A stretch of 64,000 nt of DNA, taken from the NCBI GenBank assembly GCA_020726505.1, contig JAHLEZ010000026.1, positions 620,001 to 684,000 of the forward strand. Reading direction: 5' to 3'. Every line of letters begins with the position of its first letter. Position 1 is the stretch's first letter. This DNA is from Leptodontidium sp. MPI-SDFR-AT-0119 (Eukaryota; Ascomycota; Leotiomycetes; Helotiales; Leptodontidiaceae). A program made the translations under genes and the position numbers. Positions 55,726 to 64,000 of the stretch are shown here, piece after piece. Under the pieces are notes generated by a model, which was not told the origin of the DNA, did not search any database, and saw only the letters and a program-made list of their open reading frames with translations.

Positions 55726-58716
55726 ATGGGCAGGGCAGAACGGCTCCCAACACGGCGCAGCAAAGCTTGCGACAGGTGCAGAAGTCAGAAGAAACGCGTC
55801 AGCATTCCAATGCCTTCATCCAATTCCCATAACTCTCTTGCTGACCTTTGGCTATCCAGTGCGATCTTGAGCGTCCATGTCGCCATTGCGTTCGCGCACA
55901 GAAGGAATGTAGGACACAGCCATTGGAAACAGTGAAGTGAGAGGAGACCTTCTTAGTCGACCAATTCGAACTGGGCTTATTCATATAGGAAGGTTCGGGC
56001 AAGAAGGCAAACGGACGCACCCATGCCCACATCACACCAGCAATCGCCCAACCCCAAAAGACCACAATCACAACATACCAGCGAATCGATGCCTAGAGAG
56101 AACGAGGGTAGTCAAGATGCAAGCGACAATCAAACTCCACGGTCATCCCACGCTCAGTTGCAGCGCGAGAACTCCAATCTTCCTGGATTCAATGCCGACT
56201 CCTTACAAGCAATAGCCCGAAAGGTTGGGTTGACCTGTATATGTAATCTTGCAGTGACTGACGACAGATAGATCTTTGGGTCGCGAAAGTCACAGGCATT
56301 CAAGGACAGGGCGACATCTGCTATTCCAGGTGGTGGATGTCGAGATACGAACGGCACAAACAGTTCGAATATATTCCCGGGACCATTAATACCAGTATCT
56401 GATATCATCGGCATTGATCTTCCAAGCCTCGAAGTCTGTAACAAGTTATTGGAAACGTACTTCTCATCCGTCTATTGGTTCTCACTCGTGGTGTATGAAC
56501 CGAAGTTCAGAGGCCAGTGTACCGCTGTTGTGGGAAGTGGTTTAGCTAGCCGCAGCGATCATGGATTCCTGTTACTTTTGCTCATGGTTCTGATCATGGG
56601 CTGTTGGTACACTCCAAAGAACAAAACTCAGGATCTCGGTCTTTCCCCTCAGGATATGGAAGGCTTGCGAGGCCGGCTGTTGGCAGTTGTGCAACGAGAC
56701 TTCATGGAACTAATGGATGAAGACTCTCTGGAATTTGTCCAGGTCTGCGCCCTGCTTGGATCCTTCTACTTGTATCCAGTGTTCCGAATAGTGCAGTATC
56801 TGTATTACTAGCGCCGTATTCAGGTGGTCTGATACATACGTCGTACCGTATCTCTGAGACCAAACGTATTAGCAGGGGTAGTGGTAATACTGTACGGTAC
56901 GAGGATATACTGAGAAACTGAAGAAATACGGCGCTAAGCTTGAATTGGACTACTAACTGCACAACAACACAATAACATCGCGCTAAACAACATAGAATTA
57001 AGCTAAAAAAACGATTGCAATTGAAGAACCTTGTAAGAACAGCGATATTAGGGAGGTGAGCAACGAAATGATTAAAAATCCAAGCATCCGGGCATTCCAA
57101 AAACAGCAAAAATACAGCAAAACAGCAACATCCAACACACCCAGGATACAAAAAATTCAGCCCAATCGCCCCCCACATGAAAGAAACTCCGTGTAATTCG
57201 CAGATGACGTAGCTCCAGTAAGAATCTCTCCCAAATCCTCCCAGCCCCCTCCCAGCCCTCTCAATTGCGAGGCTGAAGCATCATTTACGAGGCTAAAGAC
57301 CTACCCCTCCAACTACCCCGCAACCACGCTAGTATGCCAGTATACTAACAGTGATATTGCAATATCAAGAAATCAAGCTAATATCACTACGTATTTTCAG
57401 GCATAGTCCCATATTCACCACGTATTTTTCAGAATGGTCCCATATCACTGAAGTGGGGGGTGTGGTCGATACTGCAGATACTATTCGGAACACTGCTTGT
57501 ATCACGGACGGCCAAGGTTATAATTTTCTATTCTTGGTGCAGCTACGAAAACATCTCAAGCCATGGACTTACATCGTGAATCAAGCTCGAAAAGGTCTTT
57601 TGAAGATGCTCTGGAGAGGAAGCGTATTTGGTGGACAATATACACCTGGGATAGGCAAGAGTCTCCACCGAACATTGTCTCTTACTAGCATCTAATCTTG
57701 CATTCAGATTTGCCACTATCACATATGGAAGGCTTCTTGGCATCAACGCCAAAGACTGTGATGTAATGATGCCATCTGAGATTTTTTAGAATATTCATTT
57801 CGATCCCGTCTGTCCACCGGCACTAGTCTGTCTCTCCTCATATCAGTATTACCTCAACCATGTTTACCGAATTGCTTCACCGCTCCTGGAAGATATTTAC
57901 GGTATGCGCACCGCCAGCAATCTAGATTCGTCTTCCGAGCTTCCACAAAAGGTTTCGATAGCCAACAGAGCGCTCTTGGCGTGGCACCAGGATCTTCCAC
58001 GTCATCTCTAGTGTGATCATCTCAACGATTTGACAGCTCAATCTTCACTGGAAGAGAAGATGCACGCACTTCAAGCACTCTCGTTGCAATTGACCTACGA
58101 TAACCTTGTCATTGTCATACACCGGCCATTACTAGCTGGAAAAGGGCAACCCGAGGATATGCCAGATGGACGTGGAACATCGCCAGGCTCCCAATTCTCT
58201 GACGATGTCCGGGAAGTTGACTTCAAGAGATGTCTTGGTTCTGCTCTACGTATCTCGAACCTTCAGCGAAAGCAAAACCTCTTCTACTCTGCTCGATCCA
58301 GTCACCTTGTCTCTCTCCTGGGAATGAATCTCTTTACTGCCTCGGTTGTTCTCTTCATCTGCGCCTTGTCCGATACATTGTCCGACACGGCACAGGCGGC
58401 CAAACATGGCCTGAAAAGAACACTCCAGATGCAAAAGCTACTGTCGAATCACGCATCACTCTCGTGGCAATGTAGTATGGTATTGGAAGACTTGGTACAG
58501 CTCACCTTGAAGCGAGAGATGGAAGAGATGCTGCGTGATGATTCAGCAGATATCAACGGCAATTTCAATCGACCGGTAATCCAGCGTCATGGAATGGAGG
58601 GTGTTCATATCGGGAACGATGCCCGAGTAGCATCTCAAGCTGGGGCTCATCTTGCTTCCGTTGATGCTTCCGGTGGACACAATGCGGATGGTTCCCATTT
58701 CACTCAGAGTATTTAA
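55726..58716 (+). pseudogene. Zn2Cys6 fungal transcription factor, disrupted paralogue of the left-edge gene
   Basis: DNA-binding domain CDRCRSQKKR / CDLERPCRHCVRAQKEC across a 62-bp intron (55798-55859). Further introns 55937-55988 and 56224-56271, then the middle homology region LLETYFSSVYWFSLVVYEPK .. CALLGSFYLY to about 56776. Coding is interrupted by unrelated DNA including a MITE (56811-56934) and resumes at about 57540 (ATKTSQAMDLHRES, ALERKRIWWTIYTWDRQ). Stops follow near 57692, 57788 and 58012, then a long open part 58030-58716 closely matching bases 60-760 of the window. The last exon is missing. A second-zinc-cluster CX2CX6CX5CX2CX6C spacing is intact, so a DNA-binding stub could be expressed. 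Confidence 0.9.
56811..56934. mobile_element. MITE family 3 inserted in the regulator pseudogene
   Basis: 124 bp between TA dinucleotides (56809-56810, 56935-56936) with inverted ends GCGCCGTATT(T)C. Contains an inner CGTACCGTA/TACGGTACG pair. The following 56937-57539 is further inserted or unalignable DNA of unknown type. Confidence 0.7.
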
Positions 58717-58986
58717 CTTACTTATGAACGGGCGTTAAACCTTTTAACAGCGCTTTATATAACAGGTCATAAAAACCTTCCAACAGCCCTTTAAAAACCC
58801 TCCTTACAGCCATATGTCCTACTTATCGTTGTCTAGTTTGTATAAAGAAAAACTTCCCGACAGCCCTACTAATTCCAAACTAAAATAAGATCGACAAATG
58901 GCATAAATATCACAGGTCACCAATTCAACAGCTCTATATTAGACTCGTAATGTCAAACTAGAACAGGATTTCCACATTGTAGGAAT
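58717..58986. other. AT-rich gap with TTTAACAGC-type short repeats
   Basis: Words such as CCTTTTAACAGC, CCTTCCAACAGC and CCTCCTTACAGCC recur about every 35-40 bp; no gene. Confidence 0.4.
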
Positions 58987-60719
58987 CTAGATGATAAATG
59001 TGCTGTTTCTAGAGAATAGAACATTTATCCAATTTTGCGTCCTTTCGGGCTCTGAAGGCCTGTTCGCTGCTGTATTATCCCTAAGTCGAGGGTTAATAGA
59101 AAAAAGGGTCGTCGAAACAGTTTCAGAAGCAGGCCAGACAGGCCAGACGTGGTCTCGTAAAAATTGCAGAGTCTTAGGAATATTGAAGAACGAAGTTTGA
59201 GCAAACACATCTTCCAGTTTCTTGTAGAAGAAATATCGATCCTCAACTGATCGCGACTCGGCAGCTCCGATGAACAGAATCCAAACTAGGTAATGTTCGA
59301 CAAACCCCGGAGATATGTTACGGACTATTGATTTAAGTGAGGCGAGAAGCTTTGATGCGGACTCGACGTTATACAAGCGCGCTGTTTCCGGAGACACGAG
59401 ATAGGCTTGAGCTCTGTCCGGTTGTAGGGAGTCGCAAGCCCGCAACTTGTAAATTTCGATGGCTTTCCTGAAAGCGTTGTGTAGGTTGATGTAAGATGCT
59501 ACAAGTTCAGGATAGAGTATTGCTGAAGCCTGGATTGGGTCAAGGCAGAGCTCTTCTGTTTCTGAGAACACATTGACTCCATCCACATCCATAAGCGTCC
59601 GGCCACACATTTCCATCCTGTAGGGTTATGAGACGGCGATAATAGAGGAAGCGATATCTTTGACATACCAGGCAAACTCATGCTTCAGAAACACATTCAT
59701 CTCAACGTTCGAAGAAATAGTATTACGCATCAAGGATGCAGATTTCCACGATCTGTAGCTTTGGATGAGAAGCTTGAAACTCTCGCCGCCATTGAGCATA
59801 TCTCCTACAAGCAGTAACAATAAGGTTGCGGGGACAATTGACGATGTTGCAAGGTTTATGTACCGAATCCGTGAGAGCTTTCGAACAACCAGAGAGGGCA
59901 AAGAATCAGCTTCCTCTAAGAAGGAGTTGTATCTTGCTCGAAGATGGCCTGCTGCCGCAGCAGACACGGCTTCGCGTACTATGCCGAAATTACACGCCAA
60001 CGGAAGAAGTAGACGTCGATAGCCGTTATTTTTGCCATCTACCAGAACCAGAAATGGGCATATATGGGTCTGGTCTGCCGGATCCCATCAGTCTTTGAAC
60101 CCTAAAATCTTTGTAAAAATTGAATTGACCTTACAATAGTCAAAGAAGAATCTTGTCTGAGCATCAAGCCGATATGGATTTACCATCATCTGTGGGGCCT
60201 GGTGAGTCTTCACTCCTATCGACACTGACCATGCGGCTTGAGCATCATGATCAACTTCGGTCTCCTGTTGGAAGGGCGGCGTCTCAAAGGACTGGATTCC
60301 GTTACATGCAAAAACATGATTCTTTTGCTTCTCCCGGGCGTAAGATGCCGGCGGTGGAAGATTTTCTGTGACTCGAGTGACAGCAAGAGCGCCAGGCTCC
60401 CCAATTTCATCTTTGAAGCGATACCTAATGCCAAATCCTGGACATTTGTATCCTTTGGAGGTGCATTTCTTACATTGTGGCTCTCTAAGATCACAATTGA
60501 TTCGTCGCTGGGAACAGATATGACAGCCTGTAAGAATGTCACTTTGGCTGCTCTCACTGGGATTACGGTACGATTTGGGATGTTGAGGTCGTCAAACTCG
60601 TTATACAAAATTCGGGGATGGTCGATGCGACGCGCGAGGAGATAGTAGTGAGAAATGCTCTTACCTTTTACTTTTCGTCTGTAATCTCGAATTGTTCGCT
60701 GGTTTTCAGTCTCGGGCAT
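58987..60719 (-). CDS. Zn2Cys6 transcription factor with fungal-TF domain 2 (PF11951 type)
   Basis: Nuclear regulator, 494 aa. Exons 60665-60719, 60135-60527, 59669-60074 and 58987-59617 join in frame (introns 137, 60 and 51 bp). DNA-binding cluster near residues 19-48: GCHICSQRRINCDLREPQCK KC TSKGYKC, spacing CX2CX6CX6CX2CX6C, preceded by basic RRKVK. The C-terminal domain contains RFFFDYYQTHICPFL, GYRRLLLPLACNFG, LLLLLVGDMLNGGESFKLLI and HEFAWMEMCGRTLMDVDG. An apparent stop at 59626-59628 disappears when intron 59618-59668 (GTATGT..CTACAG) is removed. No target genes can be named; nearest neighbours are the broken regulator and the truncated Rieske gene. Confidence 0.88.
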
Positions 60720-61544
60720 TTCTTGCGGGGTTTCCCTTCTTCGCAGAAATTCAGAATCAGGAACCCAGAAATGCGAGTAATTGATAGAGTGAGAGCGAGC
60801 GGTGTGGATATCTTCAATGAATGATCGTGCGATCTAGCTATTGAGATGCCTTAAGGAGTCTCACGTGTTACCCGCAATCGTTCAATTATTGTCATAGAAT
60901 CGTTTTGGCAACAGGGCTGCTTTTCGGATAGGTAGATGAATGAGCCGGCGCAACAGGGGATCGACAGGAATATGAGGCAAAGAGGCCAGTGCGATAGTCT
61001 ACGCTAGCGGCAATCGCCACACCCTTCCCTTGCTGCCCCTTATCTTTCTTATCGTGGTCTCATTTTTCTTTCCGTTCTGGGTCAGTATGATAACTTCTTC
61101 TAGCGGCAATCGCCACACCCTTCCCTTGCTGCCCCTTATCTTTCTTATCGTGGTCTCATTTTTCTTTCCGTTCTGGGTCAGTATGATAGCTTCTTCAGTG
61201 TTTCAGCACATACTACGTATATCCAGCTCTGAAAGTTCGCTAATCCCATCCCGACGACAAGGGTATAGGAATCTTGCTACGTTTATGATTCAGTTCAATC
61301 ATGAGGTGAGGAGGCGGAGGCTCCGATAGCGAAACTGCAGCCATGTCGTTGTTTGTTACTGCCCATTTCGTGTTCCCTAGCGACTATCAGAAGCATGACT
61401 GGGAAAATATGAGACTACCTAGACACCAAATTGTCACTGCTGTTGTGTAGGTATATTTGGCTGATCGCAGCTCTTTTCTTTGCCCACCACAAATTCCACA
61501 AAACATCGATTGTATTCACGCGAACCCTCTCGATTGCCTTCACC
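60720..61544. other. Intergenic with a 96-bp tandem duplication
   Basis: Divergent space between the regulator (minus) and the Rieske fragment (plus). 61005-61196 is two direct 96-bp copies; otherwise nothing recognised. Confidence 0.5.
61005..61196 (+). repeat. Tandem duplication, two 96-bp units
   Basis: Units start TAGCGGCAATCGCCACACCC at 61005 and 61101 and end GTATGATA(A/G)CTTCTTC. They differ at a single position near the end, so the duplication is recent. Confidence 0.95.
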
Positions 61545-61784
61545 ATGACTCAACCAAACGTAACGACGACCAAATCAACTGGAAGCGTGATTGACAATGG
61601 CGCCGGTACTACGTTGCCGGCTTCTTGGTATCGTTCCAAAGAGCTATATGAACTTGAGAGGCGTGCCATCTTTGGAAAACACTGGCTCATGATCGCGCAT
61701 TCACTTCGCTTCTCCAAGGTTGGCGAGTTCGTTAGGTATGAGATTGCAGGTGTTGATTGGTATGAGTCACATGATGAGTCATGA
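61545..61784 (+). pseudogene. Rieske-type oxygenase N-terminus (choline-monooxygenase-like), truncated
   Basis: ATG 61545 opens MTQPNVTTTKSTGSVIDNGA, followed by TTLPASWYRSKELYELERRA, IFGKHWLMIAHSLRFSKVGE and FVRYEIAG, the typical lead-in of fungal aromatic-ring-hydroxylating/choline-monooxygenase-like proteins. Coding ends after VDWYESHDES at 61784, before the Rieske CxH..CxxH motif. From about 61755 the sequence resembles 50065-50030 on the other strand, which suggests that an inserted repeat cut the gene. Confidence 0.7.
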
Positions 61785-61893
61785 GTATCATTTCTACCTA
61801 GCTTATAGTATTGGAGCCTATGGCTGCCTATCGTTCAGATGGCTTATATAAAGCATCTACAGCTGTAGTCTTAATTAATCAGTCGAATACTGT

Positions 61894-62527
61894 TTACTGC
61901 TCACAATCCCGCCAACTGACACCTTGAATCATGGTGCCGGACAGGTAAGCCACACTGCCAGTGATAAGTAGCCAGCCGAAGTTGGATATCCAGCCGGCAA
62001 TCCATGCGAAGAAATTGGCTTGTTTCCGTGGAGAAAGCTGCGCAACCCAGTGGTATTGTCCACCTGAAGTTGGGTACCTTGATATTCTTAGTCACTGTAG
62101 ATTTTTTGGGGAATTATTAAACCCACATAGACGCCATTTCTGATAACGAAGAGCATGTGGCCATGGTACCAGTGAAGGCCAAGATGAATCCATATAGGAG
62201 CGACACGGGTCCACCGCTAACCAGCCCGGTGATGAACACACTGCATAAGGTCAGTATGAATCAACCCATACATGCGGTATACTTACCATGGCAATGCTTC
62301 CCAGGTTGCCATCAATGATACACTCAATGCCAGAATTGAGAAGAAATTGAACGATTTCTGTCTTATATGAGCGCGAATGCCTTGCGTGCACTGAGTGCGG
62401 GTTTCTGTAAGTATACCTTCAGTGTACCGCCCTCCTTCACAGCCACAATCACTTCCTCAGAAGTATTATTTCCCATAACTTCCTCAGTGGGAATATCGAT
62501 CTTCTCCGACGCCCTTAAAGACGACAT
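61894..62527 (-). pseudogene. Amino-acid/GABA/choline permease (APC family) N-terminal fragment
   Basis: Exons 62417-62527, 62287-62357, 62127-62240 and 61894-62077 join in frame (introns 59, 46, 49 bp): MSSLRASEKIDIPTEEVMGN, then KSFNFFSILALSVSLMATWE, VFITGLVSGGPVSLLYGFIL, CSSLSEMASMYPTSGGQYHW and ISNFGWLLITGSVAYLSGTM. That is about 159 residues, the first three membrane spans of a normally 500-550-residue transporter; it ends VSWRDCEQ and stop. The rest is missing. Convergent with, and as truncated as, the neighbouring Rieske fragment; both may have belonged to a nitrogen or choline utilisation locus. Confidence 0.8.
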
Positions 62528-63112
62528 GTTTATTGAAGGACTTTTGTTTGAGTAGTGCTCCTGAAGAAGATATTAATGAATACAGTTGATGTTGAGCGTT
62601 TGAGAAGGAGACCGGAATGTAGTTAATTAAGAGTGGCCACCAACAAGAGCCTCACCTGGATAGATTGTTACCCGTTCAGTCTTGATGGGACAATGAGAAG
62701 CGCTCCTGAGCCGAACCATGGCAGTCGCATTATACTTTAACTAAATCCCAGAGATAAGAAGATACGCATAATTGGAGATTAAGCGGAGAGCCCGACAGCG
62801 AGATAGATTGTCGATACTAAATCCCAGAGATAAGAAGATACGCATAATTGGAGATTAGCGGAGAGCCCGAGAGCGAGATAGATTGTCGATACTGTCAAGT
62901 ACTGTCGGGATTGACTACTTTGGTTTAAACAGCTTTGGCTTTCATTTTGCGGTTTGATACACGTAGGTGGCCAATGCGTCATCGAGGGGCTTATCGGGTC
63001 TCATGTTTCTTGCCTAATCTAGCTAGCGTCCATTATTAGCGCATCGTATCTGTGCAGACTGCTGAGAAATGGATGGCAATTGCAGCTTGGTCATCTGTAA
63101 ATTGAGAACACC
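62528..63112. other. Intergenic with a 76-bp tandem duplication
   Basis: No gene supported outside the tandem repeat at 62739-62893. Confidence 0.45.
62739..62893 (+). repeat. Tandem duplication, two 76-bp units
   Basis: Units beginning ACTAAATCCCAGAGATAAGA at 62740 and 62816 and ending TAGATTGTCGAT. They differ by one inserted A and a C/G change. Confidence 0.92.
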
Positions 63113-64000
63113 TTAAACTGTTTGATTTGCTGGGGTGGGAGGACGCTTCCTCTTCTTGGTTCGCCGTCTCGATTTCTTACCAATGCTTTCCTCTCCAAAA
63201 ACGGGTTGTCTTGTACGTTGGAGTCTCTCTACTTTGTCCAAAAACTCCGCAAGCTGTGGGTATGTGATTGTAATGCCTGGTAGCTCTTCAGAGTTGAAGG
63301 TTGCAACCTCAGAATCAGCGAAGCAGTCGAGGGGAAGATGCAATTCCTTGGTGGTATTGATGGCGAGTCCGTCTGATGACCGGAAAACCTACAGATGTTA
63401 GGTCAACTTCATTAGACGAGTTCAAGACGTACCTCACGGTCAATTACTGCTTCAACATCCAGAGTTTCGAGACCTTCCCCGTCGTCTTTCAAGTAGCGCG
63501 GCTTCCACATCGATATTCGGGCTTCCTTCTTCGTCCCGTATCCTAACTCGAACCCGACAACTGCCTTGATATTCGCGTTTGAGTACTGGATATAAGTCCA
63601 TGCCGCCTTGCGTAAGTCTCCGCTATTCTGTGAGCATGCTACCTCATATACCACTCCAGGATACTCGGCCTCGTCTTGTTGAAACTGGTCATCCGGCTGT
63701 CGTTGGATATAGGGCCGGTCAATTCCGGTGTCATCGTCCGAATCGATCTCTCGCAGCTGTATGCTTCCAGACCTCACGCTGGATATTCGTGCTGCAAATC
63801 TGGCAGCTTCGTCATTTCCGTCTTTGATGCGTTGCAGTTGAGCTTTGGTTTCTTCTGACACTCGTTCTGAGAAGCTTTCGTGTTTCGCTGTCGGCATACG
63901 TGGTATATAGAGGACCTCCTCCAGAGAATTGTATTCCAATCTGTCTTGGTCAGCTCGACTTCTCTCGAAGGAGGACAGTCTTTGTGGTAGCATACCTCAG
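63113..64000 (-). CDS. Fungal hypothetical protein, possible nuclease-fold family (5' part outside window)
   Basis: Exon 2 (63433 upward) and exon 3 (63113-63388) are joined by a 44-bp phase-0 intron (GTACGT..TGTAG). Recognisable blocks: RMPTAKHESFSERVSEETKA, QLQRIKDGNDEAARFAARI, EYPGVVYEVACSQ, VVGFELGYGTKKEARISMWK, and a basic tail KKSRRRTKKRKRPP (likely nuclear). This is a widespread, uncharacterised fungal family whose YPGV-x-EV-x-SQ core resembles PD-(D/E)XK-type folds; that is memory-based and untested. An ATG lies at 63993, but GTATGC at 63995 and CTGACCAAGACAG ending at 63941 look like a 55-bp intron, so earlier exons probably lie right of the window. Confidence 0.65.

Noticed and set aside
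59626..59628. Stop codon inside the PF11951-type regulator
   Set aside because: It lies inside a 51-bp GTATGT..CTACAG intron whose removal restores the frame (HEFAW-MEMCGR).
61755..61800. Possible tRNA-like sequence near GATTGGTATGAGTCACATGA
   Set aside because: No acceptor stem or T-arm could be paired.

Overview
The window is nuclear DNA from a filamentous ascomycete (Pezizomycotina). The basis is short GT..AG introns of about 45-150 bp with CTRAC-type branch sites, Zn2Cys6 regulators, HET-NACHT-WD40 genes, a fungal NRPS, and C-to-T decay in CpA context typical of repeat-induced point mutation (RIP). Class or species cannot be fixed from the sequence alone; a mitochondrial LSU-intron/rps3 fragment fits Pezizomycotina.

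Layout. 1-7.3 kb: 3' end of a Zn2Cys6 regulator, a convergent polyol (xylitol/sorbitol-type) dehydrogenase, a 5'-truncated alpha/beta-hydrolase and a complete GH5_12-type steryl/ceramide glucosidase. 8-12.6 kb: remnant of a HET-NACHT-WD40 (HNWD) gene next to a SINE-like insertion, a chromodomain protein and a Gln-rich hypothetical. 12.6-25.1 kb: repeat-rich accessory DNA with a decayed piggyBac-type transposase, two HNWD genes head-to-head on a large inverted repeat (one heavily RIP-mutated), and a second piggyBac-like element with long terminal inverted repeats that carries a MITE which itself carries a solo LTR. 25.1-33.7 kb: NRPS relic (A-T-C-A-T-E, both ends missing) split by a complete hAT transposon. 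33.7-35.5 kb: MITEs and low-complexity repeats.

35.6-42.7 kb: O-methyltransferase-like gene, truncated SPX gene, DHA2-type MFS transporter and epoxide hydrolase, possibly the remains of a secondary-metabolite locus together with the NRPS relic. 42.8-44.7 kb: AT-rich RIPed block followed by a nuclear copy of mitochondrial DNA (LSU rRNA domain V exon plus an intron carrying rps3-like coding). 45.4-55 kb: intact catabolic genes (acetoacetyl-CoA synthetase, peroxisomal 2,4-dienoyl-CoA reductase), a small secreted cysteine-rich protein, a TPR/NLR fragment and a sugar transporter. 55.7-64 kb: a broken paralogue of the regulator at the left edge, an intact second Zn2Cys6 regulator, truncated Rieske-oxygenase and amino-acid-permease fragments, two tandem duplications and a fungal hypothetical running off the right edge.

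Intact housekeeping-like genes thus alternate with blocks of nested, RIP-eroded mobile DNA. The strongest leads are the inverted HNWD pair, the nested piggyBac/MITE/solo-LTR structure, the NRPS relic cut cleanly by hAT, and the rnl-rps3 mitochondrial insertion. Exon boundaries come from reading frames and splice signals only; no database search was possible.
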